From NCBI GenBank assembly GCA_028768525.1, contig CP054837.1, positions 4,894,001 to 4,958,000 of the forward strand: 64,000 bases of DNA, read 5' to 3'. Of the stretch, positions 26,993 through 35,528 are shown in pieces. The notes below the pieces were generated by a model. The model was not told the DNA's origin. It searched no databases and was given only the letters and a program-made list of their open reading frames with translations. Position 1 is the first letter of the stretch, and each line of letters begins with the position of its first letter. The stretch comes from Desulfobacter sp. GTDB taxonomy: Bacteria > Desulfobacterota > Desulfobacteria > Desulfobacterales > Desulfobacteraceae. The position numbers were made by a program, and so were the translations under genes.

Positions 26993-29647
26993 ATGAATTA
27001 TCCGGTGTGGGAACTCCATACGGCGGGCGGCGGCCTTTTAATCGCGTGCATGGCCGTGGTCCATGTCTATGTGGCCCATTTTGCCGTGGGCGGGGGGCTC
27101 TTTCTGGTATGGGCGGAAATGAAAGCGTACAGGGAAAGCTCCCCCCTGCTTCTGGACTATGTAAAGGCCCATGCCAAGTTTTTCCTTTTGCTGACCATGG
27201 TCTTCGGCGGGATCACCGGGGTGGGCATCTGGTTTACGATAGCGCTGCTGAATCCCTCTGCCACCTCCACCTTGATTCACACCTTTGTCTTTGGCTGGGC
27301 CACTGAGTGGGTCTGTTTTCTGGGGGAGATCATCGCCCTTTTCATCTATTTTTATACCTTTGGCACCATTTCAGAAAAGGCCCACCTTAAAATCGGATGG
27401 CTTTATTTCATTTTTGCCTGGCTTTCCCTGTTTCTGATCAACGGGATTATCGATTTCATGCTCACCCCGGGCCAATGGGCGGAAAACGGCAGTTTCTGGT
27501 CCGGTTTTTTCAATCCGACCATGTGGCCGGCCCTATGTTTCAGAACCTTTATTGCCTTTATGTTTGCCGGAATTTTCGGATTTCTGACCAGCATGTTTAT
27601 CACGGATGACAAGGCCCGGACATCCATGAACCAAAGCTGTGCCCTGTGGATGATTATTCCCATGGCGCTGATGCTGGTGTCCGGGTACTGGTATTTTAAC
27701 AGCCTGCCCCTGCAGGTGCAGGCCATGGTACTAAAAATTTCTCCTGAGTTTGCCCCCTATTTTCAGGCATTTTTCCTGGGCACCGGACTGCTTTTTACCG
27801 GAGCGGTTCTCCTTGCGCTCTCCCTGCCCCTGCCGGTGAAAAAGGTCCTGGCATTTTTGATCCTGGCCATGGGGCTGGTCTATATGGGCGGGTTTGAATT
27901 CATCAGGGAAGGGGGGCGGCGTCCCTGGGCCATTTACGGCCATACCTACGCCAATGCCGTCCAAAAAGCCCAGGTTGAAAAGATTAACCGGGACGGGTTC
28001 CTGGCATCGGCCACATGGATATTCAACAAAAAAATCACCCCGGAAACCAAACTGGCCGCCGGGCGTGAGCTGTGGCGCCACCAGTGCGCGGCCTGCCATT
28101 CCGTGGGCGGTCCCATGAAGGATATCCTTGAATTGACAAAGGGCCTGGAAATAACCGGCATTGAATCACGGCTGGACGGCAACGGTAAGCTCTCGGCCTA
28201 TATGCCCCCCTTCATGGGAACCCCTGAAGAACGCAGGGCCCTTGCCGCATATATCCTGGAGGGGCTCCATGCCCGAAAGCAGGAACCCGTCCAGGTTTTT
28301 CCGGCACAAGACAGGGAAGTGAAGATTCCCCCCTTTGACCCGGACAATGACGAATATGTGCTCCTGGCCTGGAATAACCTGGGCATGCACTGCATCTCGG
28401 ACAGCGATCCTTTCTGGGTGCTTCTGCCCCCGGCCAACGATCTGTTTGCCCTGCTCGTGCGGCGGGGGGAAACCCCTGAAATCGTGACCGAGGATATTGA
28501 GATCACCTATGAGGCCGATGAGGCGTTTAAAGACCCTTCCGCCCATGTGAAATTCTGGGATCATGCCCAATCGGTTTTCGGAAAAAAACTTGAGAAGAAT
28601 ATCGGTCTTTCAGGCAACGGACTTAGCGGGAAAATGCATTTTTCAGAAGAGCGGAATGCCTATGAGGCCACCCTGATTCCGGTGGTGCCCTATAGGAAAG
28701 AGGGCCGTTACGACCCCTATCCCTTGTTCACGGTGAAGGCCGTGGATAAAGCCACCGGCAACACCCTGGCCGTGACCCGTACCGTGGCACCGACTTCCAC
28801 GGAGATGGGGTGCAAAAATTGCCACGGCGGCCAGTGGCGGGTGGATGGCAAGGCCGGGTTCACCGATGAAACCGCGGCCAATATCCTGGCGGTCCATGAC
28901 AGGCGTTCAGGCACCAATCTGCTTGAACGGGCAGAACAGGGCAACCCGCAGCTTTGCCAGTCCTGCCACGGGGATCCCGTGCTGGGCACCGAAGGCAAAC
29001 CCGGGCTGCTCAATTTTCCGGCGGCCATCCACGGCTGGCATGCCAATTACCTGTCAAAACGGGGGGCGGATGCCTGCTACAAATGCCACCCTGCCAGGCC
29101 CGAGGGACCCACCCAGTGCCTGAGGGGCGTTCACGCCGGGAAACTGGACTGCACGGCCTGCCATGGGTATCTGGAGGACCATGCCCTGAGCTTGCTCAAA
29201 AAAGAGGACCAGGCGAACAAGGCCGGCGCCCAACGTCTCATGGCCCACCTTGAGCCCAGGAAGGTTGCCGCCCTGGATGAGATTAATGCCAGGACTCCGT
29301 GGATCAATGAACCGGACTGCCTGGGATGCCATGTGGAATTTACCCGCCCCGACCCGAAAACCGCAGATGCCTTTAACAAATGGACTGAAGGGCCGGATGC
29401 ACTTTTCAGGATGCGCCACGACGAGACCTACAGCATCATGTGTATGGCCTGCCACGGCGCCACCCATGCCGTGTATCCGGCAAAGAACAAACTGGGCGCG
29501 GACCTTGACAATATCCAGCCCCTTCAGTACCAGAAGAACCGGTTCCCCATGGGATACCAGCGCTGTTCTGCCTGCCATACGGTGCCCGTTGAAGATGAAC
29601 CCATCCATCATCCCATGGCCCCAAAGGCATTGGTCCAGGATAAATGA
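26993..29647 (+). CDS. cytochrome bd-like membrane domain fused to an eight-haem cytochrome c
   Basis: An 885-residue fusion. Residues 1-320 form about nine membrane helices resembling CydA of the bd superfamily: VVHVYVAHFAVGGGLFLVW, GGITGVGIWFT, WATEWVCFLGEIIALFIYFY with a membrane Glu, and NGIIDFMLTPGQW. A class I-like cytochrome c follows (CAACH at 365, Met ligand candidate in YMPPFMGT). Residues 430-600 contain WNNLGMHC and no haem site. Seven more sites follow: CKNCH 607, CQSCH 655, CYKCH 695, CTACH 720, CLGCH 776, CMACH 817, CSACH 858. It has no signal peptide, so the haem part is presumably exported by the helices. Likely quinol oxidation with electrons passed to periplasmic haems (or the reverse). 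The start at 26993 has AAAGGAGG 6 bases upstream. Confidence 0.8.
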   Translation: MNYPVWELHTAGGGLLIACMAVVHVYVAHFAVGGGLFLVWAEMKAYRESSPLLLDYVKAHAKFFLLLTMVFGGITGVGIWFTIALLNPSATSTLIHTFVFGWATEWVCFLGEIIALFIYFYTFGTISEKAHLKIGWLYFIFAWLSLFLINGIIDFMLTPGQWAENGSFWSGFFNPTMWPALCFRTFIAFMFAGIFGFLTSMFITDDKARTSMNQSCALWMIIPMALMLVSGYWYFNSLPLQVQAMVLKISPEFAPYFQAFFLGTGLLFTGAVLLALSLPLPVKKVLAFLILAMGLVYMGGFEFIREGGRRPWAIYGHTYANAVQKAQVEKINRDGFLASATWIFNKKITPETKLAAGRELWRHQCAACHSVGGPMKDILELTKGLEITGIESRLDGNGKLSAYMPPFMGTPEERRALAAYILEGLHARKQEPVQVFPAQDREVKIPPFDPDNDEYVLLAWNNLGMHCISDSDPFWVLLPPANDLFALLVRRGETPEIVTEDIEITYEADEAFKDPSAHVKFWDHAQSVFGKKLEKNIGLSGNGLSGKMHFSEERNAYEATLIPVVPYRKEGRYDPYPLFTVKAVDKATGNTLAVTRTVAPTSTEMGCKNCHGGQWRVDGKAGFTDETAANILAVHDRRSGTNLLERAEQGNPQLCQSCHGDPVLGTEGKPGLLNFPAAIHGWHANYLSKRGADACYKCHPARPEGPTQCLRGVHAGKLDCTACHGYLEDHALSLLKKEDQANKAGAQRLMAHLEPRKVAALDEINARTPWINEPDCLGCHVEFTRPDPKTADAFNKWTEGPDALFRMRHDETYSIMCMACHGATHAVYPAKNKLGADLDNIQPLQYQKNRFPMGYQRCSACHTVPVEDEPIHHPMAPKALVQDK

Positions 29648-29670
29648 AAACCGCCATGGAAAAAGAATGT

Positions 29671-29706
29671 TGAACGGGCCGGCTGAATCGTCGGCCGGCC
29701 GTTCAT
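29671..29706. terminator. hairpin between the bd-octahaem gene and the converging TIR gene
   Basis: TGAACGGGCCGGC and GCCGGCCGTTCA arms (one bulged G). No long T run, so strength is uncertain. Confidence 0.6.
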
Positions 29707-29717
29707 TACCGGCTTTT

Positions 29718-30761
29718 TTAATCCTTTGGCCAATTGATGCGGGAGGTCAACTGCCTTATTTGTGAGCGGGTCAGCTCAACCTTCAGATGCAGGGGGCCAG
29801 AGGCATCCGCCGTGACAAAGGGCAACACCACGGTTGTTGTTTTTGAGGCCGATAATGCATCCAAGGCTTTGCCGGCCGCTTCAACCAGGCGCATGACTGC
29901 CATGGCATCTTTTTGGAGATCAATGCCGCTGTCTTTCCGGAATTCTTCTGTTAAATGAAGTGAAACAATGACCAGGGGCCACAGTTTGGACCGGGTGAGC
30001 ACCATATCCAAATGCTTCGGCCCTGAGGTTTCTGCCGTGATAAAGGGCCGATAGAGCCGGGTTTGTTTTAAGCGGGACAGCTCTTTTTGGGCTTTGTCCG
30101 CTGCTTCATTTAGGCGGTAAAGGGCAAAGGAATCATTGTTGAGGTCGATGCCCTCTTCTTTGCGGAACTCCCCTATTAAATACGCCCGGATGCAAAGGGC
30201 AACATACTCACCGGTGGGCTGGAGGGTTGCCGGGACCGCCGGCCGAAGCGTCGCTGTTGTCTGGCCTGGTGACGGGAGGGGTTTAACTAAGCCCAGAATG
30301 CCCTGGAGTGCAGGCGGGGTGACCGGTTTTGTCCCGGGGGTTTTGTTCCCGTCCCCTGGAGAACCGGTCATGGCGGCGATGTCTGCCAGCAGTTTTTTTA
30401 ATTCATGGTCATGGGCGCCGCCCTTCCATCCCGAAAGATCTGCCGTGTGGATTCTGCGAAAACCCATGGGGGGCCTGATGTCCTCTATCAATACCGGGAT
30501 GAGTATGCCCCGGGAGCGCCCCTCATCAGCCTCGTCTCCCACCCAGTCCGATCCCACCGATGACAGGGACCATAGGACGATGAGGCACCGGGCATCGGCA
30601 ATGGCTTTTTCAATGGTCTGGGCAAATCGTTTCCCGGCAGGGATTTTGCGGTCCCACCAGACCGACCAGCCCTGTTGGCTCAGGATATCGGCCAGGGCGT
30701 TGGCAATCTTCCGGTCCTGGCTGGCGTAGCTGATGAAAATGTCTGCCATGGTTTGGTCCAT
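29718..30761 (-). CDS. TIR-domain protein with two tandem DnaK-subdomain modules
   Basis: A 347-residue protein. Residues 5-131 are a bacterial TIR domain: MADIFISYASQDRKIA, GWSVWWDRKIPAG, and S-x-WVGDE, whose Glu77 sits at the catalytic position of NAD-cleaving TIRs. A Pro/Gly/Thr-rich linker (132-184) leads to two copies, about 74 residues apart, of a module matching the Hsp70 nucleotide-binding domain (DnaK residues about 230-305, subdomain IIB): EFRKEEGIDL, LNEAADKA, PFITAETSGPKHL, LTRSKL in copy 1 (194-264) and EFRKDSGIDL, LVEAAGKA, PFVTADASGPLHL, LTRSQI in copy 2 (269-340). The Hsp70 ATPase motifs are absent. MADIF at 30749 is an alternative start. It stands alone between convergent and unrelated genes. 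An NADase effector sensing chaperone state or a phage factor is inference. Confidence 0.85.
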   Translation of the reverse strand: MDQTMADIFISYASQDRKIANALADILSQQGWSVWWDRKIPAGKRFAQTIEKAIADARCLIVLWSLSSVGSDWVGDEADEGRSRGILIPVLIEDIRPPMGFRRIHTADLSGWKGGAHDHELKKLLADIAAMTGSPGDGNKTPGTKPVTPPALQGILGLVKPLPSPGQTTATLRPAVPATLQPTGEYVALCIRAYLIGEFRKEEGIDLNNDSFALYRLNEAADKAQKELSRLKQTRLYRPFITAETSGPKHLDMVLTRSKLWPLVIVSLHLTEEFRKDSGIDLQKDAMAVMRLVEAAGKALDALSASKTTTVVLPFVTADASGPLHLKVELTRSQIRQLTSRINWPKD

Positions 30762-30926
30762 TTCTTATTGCTTTGGGTGCACATTCAGGCTGAGAAGCAG
30801 GACCGTATTTTACAAAAGATGTATGCAGGCTGAACGGTATGAGAGAAAATTTACCAGTATTGGAGGCGGTAGTAAAGGGGTTTGAGCCGACCGGTGCCAG
30901 ATTGCCGGCCTTCTCCGGAAAATGCA

Positions 30927-30956
30927 AAAGGCCGGCTGAATTTTCAGCCGGCCTTT
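30927..30956 (-). terminator. terminator of nfnAB
   Basis: Perfect palindrome: AAAGGCCGGCTGAA, 2-base loop, complement. It lies 29 bases past the nfnB stop on the minus strand and is followed there by TTGCATTTT. Confidence 0.85.
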
Positions 30957-30985
30957 GGGGATCTAATCCTGGATCCTGAAACGGA

Positions 30986-32392
30986 TTACCATCCCAGGGT
31001 CAGGAAATCATGCATGGAGTCGGCGGCCGCTCGGCCGGCACCCATGGCCAGGATTACGGTGGCGGCACCGGTGACGATGTCGCCGCCGGCCCATACGCCC
31101 CGTTTGGAGGTCTTGCCGGTGGCCTCATGGGCTTCGATATTGCCCCAGCGGTTCAGCGCAAGGTCCGGAGTGGTGTTGGTGAGCAGGGGGTTGGCGTTGG
31201 AGCCCACGGAGACCACCACCAGGTCCGTGTCAATCTTGAATTCGCTGCCTTCAACGGGCACGGGGCGGCGGCGGCCCGAGGCATCGGGCTCGCCCAGCTC
31301 CATTTTCAGGCATTCCATACCGGTAAGCCGTCCGTCATCATCGGCGAAGAACTGGGTGGGGTTGGTCAGCAGGACAAACTCAATGCCTTCCTGCTCGGCA
31401 TGGTGGAGTTCTTCCTCCCTGGCCGGCATCTCATCCCGGGAACGGCGGTAGACCACTTTTACGGAGTCCGCACCCAGGCGCATGGCGGTACGGGCCGAAT
31501 CCATGGCCACATTTCCGGCCCCCAGGACCACCACGTTTTTACCCCTGGCAATGGGGGTGTCGTATTCGGGGAAAAGGTAGCCCTTCATGAGGTTGGTCCG
31601 GGTGAGGTATTCGTTGGCGGAGTAAATGCCGATGGCATTTTCGCCGGGCAGGTTCATGAACCTTGGGAGCCCAGCGCCCACGCCGATATATGCGGCGTCG
31701 TATCCTTCTTCTTCAAAGAGTTCGTCAATGGTGACCGACGCGCCCACAACGGTGTTGCACTCGATGTTGGCCCCCATTTTTTCAAGGGTGGCCACTTCCG
31801 AGGCCACGATTTCCTTGGGCAGACGGAATTCGGGGATGCCGTATACGAGAACCCCGCCGGGTTTATGGAAGGCTTCAAAGATGGTCACATCGTGGCCCTT
31901 GAGCAGCAGGTCGCCGGCAACGGTGAGGCCCGAGGGGCCGGAACCGATAACCGCCACTTTTTTGCCGGTTTTTTCAGCTACTTCAGGCACTTCTCCGGCG
32001 CCGTTCTTTCTTTCCCAGTCCGCGGCAAATCTTTCAAGGTAGCCGATGGCAACGGGCTTTCCTTTTTTACCCAGGATACATTTGCCTTCGCACTGCTCTT
32101 CCTGGGGGCAAACCCGTCCGCATACGGCGGGAAGCGCATTCCTTTCCCACAGCTTGTTGGCAGCGCCGGAAAAATCACCCTCGGCAATGCATTTGATGAA
32201 ATCGGGGATGAGAACGGACACCGGGCACCCCTCCATGCAGGCGGGTTTTTTGCACTGAAGGCAGCGTTTGGCTTCAGCAATTGCCATTTCTTCGGTCAGT
32301 CCCAGGGGCACTTCTTCAAAGTTTCTCCGTCTAACATCAGGATCCTGCTCCGGCATGACCACGCGGTCTGCTTTTACTTTTTTACCAGACAT
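30986..32392 (-). CDS. nfnB: NADPH-dependent glutamate synthase small-subunit-like protein, NfnB/NfnL type
   Basis: A 468-residue flavoprotein of the GltD family. It has N-terminal 4Fe-4S sites (CLQCKKPACMEGCPV and CGRVCPQEEQCEGKC), an FAD motif VAVIGSGPSGLTVAGDLL and a pyridine-nucleotide motif VVVLGAGNVAMDSARTAMRLG. With the adjacent NfnA homologue upstream and no GltB-type large subunit, it is best read as the large subunit of the NADH-dependent reduced ferredoxin:NADP+ oxidoreductase, which couples NADPH, NADH and ferredoxin by flavin-based electron bifurcation. It is cytoplasmic. It starts 32 bases after nfnA; GAGGAATAA precedes the ATG. Confidence 0.88.
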   Translation of the reverse strand: MSGKKVKADRVVMPEQDPDVRRRNFEEVPLGLTEEMAIAEAKRCLQCKKPACMEGCPVSVLIPDFIKCIAEGDFSGAANKLWERNALPAVCGRVCPQEEQCEGKCILGKKGKPVAIGYLERFAADWERKNGAGEVPEVAEKTGKKVAVIGSGPSGLTVAGDLLLKGHDVTIFEAFHKPGGVLVYGIPEFRLPKEIVASEVATLEKMGANIECNTVVGASVTIDELFEEEGYDAAYIGVGAGLPRFMNLPGENAIGIYSANEYLTRTNLMKGYLFPEYDTPIARGKNVVVLGAGNVAMDSARTAMRLGADSVKVVYRRSRDEMPAREEELHHAEQEGIEFVLLTNPTQFFADDDGRLTGMECLKMELGEPDASGRRRPVPVEGSEFKIDTDLVVVSVGSNANPLLTNTTPDLALNRWGNIEAHEATGKTSKRGVWAGGDIVTGAATVILAMGAGRAAADSMHDFLTLGW

Positions 32393-32424
32393 TTATTCCT
32401 CCATATATAGACGCCGTAAGCGGT

Positions 32425-33258
32425 CTATTTTGCTTTGCAGTTTTCGTAGGCTTCCATGGAAGCTTTTTCATCATCAAGATAGGATGCCAGCCGTTTGGCC
32501 AGCTCGTCGAAATCCACCTTGTGGCCGTCGAATTCCGGGCCGTCCACGCAGGCGAACTTGGTGTCTCCGCCCACGGAAACGCGGCAGCAGCCGCACATGC
32601 CCGTGCCGTCCACCATGATGGGGTTGAGACTGACCAGGGTCTTGACGTCTTTTTCCTTGGTGATGAGGCTGCAGAACTTCATCATGGGGATGGGGCCGAT
32701 GGCAACCACCAGGTCGATGTCGTCTTTTTCCAGAACGTCTTTGAGGACGTCTGTGACAAATCCGTGGTGGCCTTTGGAACCGTCATCGGTGCAGATATGA
32801 AAATTAGTGGAGGCGGCCCGCATCTCTTCTTCCATGATGAGCAGGTCGTAGCTTCTTGAACCCAGGATGGTGGTAACCTCGTTGCCGGCGGCTTTCAAAG
32901 CCCGGGTGATGGGATGGAGTACGGCGATCCCTGTGCCGCCGCCCACGCAGACCACTTTGCCTACTTTTTCAATGTGGGTGGGGGCGCCCAGGGGGCCGAT
33001 GAGTGCATAGTATTCTTCACCGACCTTAAGGTCCCTGAACCGGGCCGTGGATTTGCCGATGACCATGTAAATGATGGTGATTGTGCCCTTTTCAGGGTCG
33101 GTATTCGCCATGGTCAGCGGAATCCGTTCGCCTGTTTCATCGGCCTGGAGAATTACAAACTGGCCGGGTTTGGCTTTTTTTGCGATGCGCGGTGCTTCTA
33201 TCTCGTTGAGGATAATGGTCCCCTGGGCCATTTCCTCACGACGTATTAGTTTTGCCAT
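32425..33258 (-). CDS. nfnA: sulfide/dihydroorotate dehydrogenase-like FAD/NAD-binding protein, NfnA/NfnS type
   Basis: A 277-residue protein of the PyrK/NfnA group. A ferredoxin-reductase-like FAD domain (RIPLTMANTDPEKGTITIIY), an NAD domain (VCVGGGTGIAVLHPITRALK) and a C-terminal 2Fe-2S site with Cys in DGTGMCGCCRVSVGGDTKFACVDGPEFDGH. NfnA is the small subunit of the bifurcating transhydrogenase. It is the first gene of the nfnAB pair; GGAGGAAGG precedes the ATG at 33258. Confusion with a dihydroorotate dehydrogenase electron-transfer subunit is excluded mainly by the partner gene. Confidence 0.88.
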   Translation of the reverse strand: MAKLIRREEMAQGTIILNEIEAPRIAKKAKPGQFVILQADETGERIPLTMANTDPEKGTITIIYMVIGKSTARFRDLKVGEEYYALIGPLGAPTHIEKVGKVVCVGGGTGIAVLHPITRALKAAGNEVTTILGSRSYDLLIMEEEMRAASTNFHICTDDGSKGHHGFVTDVLKDVLEKDDIDLVVAIGPIPMMKFCSLITKEKDVKTLVSLNPIMVDGTGMCGCCRVSVGGDTKFACVDGPEFDGHKVDFDELAKRLASYLDDEKASMEAYENCKAK

Positions 33259-33498
33259 TCCTTCCTCCTGTTCATTATTAAATCAAGGATAGCCGTCCTT
33301 TTAATCCATATTCCAAAACATCGATAATATTCAGATCTTCTTATAAAATCAAGGTTCTTTTGTTGCGGGAATACACAATTTTAAGGAATGCACCGGGCGG
33401 GCTTTCCTGGCTGCCGGCCCATATCTATTTGGAAATTGTAAATAAAGGTGGATTCTGGTAGTCTCCGTCACCAGATAACAGATGAGCTAGGGGTGAAA

Positions 33499-34233
33499 AT
33501 GAGAATCAAAATACTTGCAGGTATCCTTGTCTGGACTGCGCTGGCCGGGGCGGCCTTTGCTGGTCAAACCAATGAACCGGCAACGGAAAAAAGGGCGAAA
33601 ACGGTCCGGGTGGAAAAACAATCCGATTTTAAGGATAAAATGTCCTATGCCCTGGGGTATGATGTGTTTTCCCATATCAGCGGCCAGGTCAGCCTGGATA
33701 TGGAGGCCTTTATCAAGGGCGTGGCTGACGCGCAAAAGGCGCAGCCCAAAATGGATGCAGAGCAGATGAGCCAGATGCTGGCCGCCTACCAGCGCCTGGC
33801 CCGGAAGGCAGCGGCAGAAAAATTTGAGGCAATGCGGCAGCAGAACCTGGCCCGGGGCAATGTTTTTCTGGAGGGCAATAAGCTGAAAGAGGGGGTGGTG
33901 GTGCTCTCATCGGGACTTCAGTACCGGGTTCTCAGGGAGGGGAAGGGAAAGGTCCCCGGCAGCGACGACAGTGTGGAGTGCCATTACCGCGGCCGGTTGC
34001 TGGACGGCACTGAATTCGATTCTTCCTATTCCCGGGGGCGGCCGGCGGTGTTCCAGGTGTCCAAGGTGATACAGGGCTGGACCCAGGCCCTGATCCGGAT
34101 GCCCGTGGGATCAAAATGGGAGTTGTTCATCCCGCCGGAACTGGCCTACGGGGATGAGGGGGCCGGGGAGAAGATCCAGCCCGGCCAGACCCTGGTGTTT
34201 GAAGTGGAACTGCTGGGAATTCTTGAACCCTAA
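33499..34233 (+). CDS. exported FKBP-type peptidyl-prolyl cis-trans isomerase
   Basis: A 244-residue protein; the ATG at 33499 follows AGGGGTGA and opens a signal peptide (ILAGILVWTALAGAAFAG). Residues about 45-120 form the helical FKBP N-terminal dimerisation domain (KMSYALGYDVFSHI, GVADAQKAQPKMDAEQM) and 140-240 the catalytic FKBP fold (VECHYRGRLLDGTEFDSSY, VIQGWTQALIRMPVGSKWELFIP, LVFEVELL). The layout is that of FkpA/Mip, periplasmic or outer-membrane folding factors. Its stop overlaps the stop of the convergent enolase-superfamily gene by four bases. Confidence 0.92.
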   Translation: MRIKILAGILVWTALAGAAFAGQTNEPATEKRAKTVRVEKQSDFKDKMSYALGYDVFSHISGQVSLDMEAFIKGVADAQKAQPKMDAEQMSQMLAAYQRLARKAAAEKFEAMRQQNLARGNVFLEGNKLKEGVVVLSSGLQYRVLREGKGKVPGSDDSVECHYRGRLLDGTEFDSSYSRGRPAVFQVSKVIQGWTQALIRMPVGSKWELFIPPELAYGDEGAGEKIQPGQTLVFEVELLGILEP

Positions 34234-35495
34234 GCCTTTTTCTTCTTTTTGGCATCCACCCCGAATTTTTTCCGGTTGGAATTGATTTTCATGGCGGTGA
34301 ACAGGCCCTTGTCCCTGATGGTATAAAAGGTGAGCTGCCGCTTGGTCATGGAAAAGGTCTGCTCTCCGTATTTTTTGAGCGCATCCTCATCAATCTCAAA
34401 GCCCAGGCCAGGATCGTGGGTGGGCTGGTAGACCCCGTTTTCATGGTGAAAGGGGTGGCGCAGGATGCCGTCCCGTTTTTCAACGGTCCATGAGGGCGGG
34501 TTGAACGGGTATTCCAGGGGCTTGGTCCCGGCAAACTCCGAGCCCAGGTAGGCGTGGAGGTTGGCGGCAAAACCGATGCCGTTGGTCCAGGTGTGCGGGG
34601 TGAATTTCAGGTTGTATTTCCGGCAGTGGGCAGCCACCTCCATGGCATGGGCAATGCCGCCGGTCATGGTGACATCGGGTTGGAAAATGTCGTAGCACCC
34701 CTTTTCGATCATGTACTTTAGCTCGGCCTTTCCGTTGGTGTGGATCTCCCCTCCTGAAATGGGGACCTTGCTGTACTTCCTCAGGGCGGCCAGGGCATCA
34801 TAATCATCCATGGGCAGCGGCTCTTCCAGCCAGGCCACCCCCATGTCCGCACAGGCGTCGGCAAAGTATTTGGCCCGGTCCAGGTCCCAGAGGGGGGCGT
34901 CGTTGACAATGGTGACCCGCCACCCCTGGTTGGCATCCACGCCAATGGTCATTTTGTCGCCCACGGCGTCCACCACGGCCTTGACATGGTCGATATCTGT
35001 CTTCACGTCAAAATCATGGACCCGGAGTTTAATGGTTTTAAATCCTTCTGCCAGACGGTTTCTGGCCTCGGCCACCCGGGCTTCCGGATCCTTTATTTCA
35101 CCGGTGGAGGCGTAAAGCGCCACGGGCTGACTCCAGCCCCCCAGCAGCTTGTATACGGGCTGGTTTTCCTTTTTTCCCTTGATGTCCCAGAAGGCCGGCT
35201 CAATCCAGCCTGCCCGCACCCCCAGATAGGAAACCTCCCGGATGCGCTGGAGCATGAGATCAATGTCCGTGGCGTCGTGGCCGATGAGGTAGGGGGCGAG
35301 CAGGTTCCCTAAACCCTGCCGTTCCGATGCAATGGCCGGGCCGGCGGAATATCCCTGGATCCCGTCTTTGGTGGTGATCCGTATGAGGTCAAACCTGTTG
35401 TCCGTTGCCGGATACCCCGGAATCCAGCTGGGGTAAAAGGTATGGTCCAAAGGGATTCTCACATGGAATAATTCAACCTGGGATATGATGCTCAT
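34230..35495 (-). CDS. mandelate racemase / muconate-lactonizing (enolase superfamily) enzyme
   Basis: A 421-residue enolase-superfamily protein. The N-terminal capping domain (VELFHVRIPLDHTFYPSW) is followed by the barrel with a KxR-type base region (FKTIKLRVHDFD), metal ligands Asp in GVDANQGW, Glu in WLEEPLP and Glu in ISGGEIHTN, and a later His in FTPHTW. It abstracts the alpha-proton of a carboxylate, giving racemisation, dehydration or cycloisomerisation; the substrate is unknown. It has a basic C-terminal tail (KKFGVDAKKKKKA). GAGGACGGGG precedes the ATG. It lies 33 bases downstream of pckG on the same strand and is probably co-transcribed. Confidence 0.85.
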   Translation of the reverse strand: MSIISQVELFHVRIPLDHTFYPSWIPGYPATDNRFDLIRITTKDGIQGYSAGPAIASERQGLGNLLAPYLIGHDATDIDLMLQRIREVSYLGVRAGWIEPAFWDIKGKKENQPVYKLLGGWSQPVALYASTGEIKDPEARVAEARNRLAEGFKTIKLRVHDFDVKTDIDHVKAVVDAVGDKMTIGVDANQGWRVTIVNDAPLWDLDRAKYFADACADMGVAWLEEPLPMDDYDALAALRKYSKVPISGGEIHTNGKAELKYMIEKGCYDIFQPDVTMTGGIAHAMEVAAHCRKYNLKFTPHTWTNGIGFAANLHAYLGSEFAGTKPLEYPFNPPSWTVEKRDGILRHPFHHENGVYQPTHDPGLGFEIDEDALKKYGEQTFSMTKRQLTFYTIRDKGLFTAMKINSNRKKFGVDAKKKKKA

Positions 35496-35528
35496 GGCCC
35501 CGTCCTCTCTGCGCTTTTCTTTTATGGA

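Noticed and set aside
29718..30172. The DnaK-like modules as remains of a full Hsp70 gene
   Set aside because: Only one subdomain is present, twice, with matching length and spacing and no trace of the neighbouring Hsp70 regions, so decay of a full gene is unlikely.
31010..32410. 466-codon plus-strand open frame opposite nfnB
   Set aside because: Shadow of a GC-rich real gene. Its translation is rich in Gly/His/Phe with no domain, while nfnB has all expected motifs.
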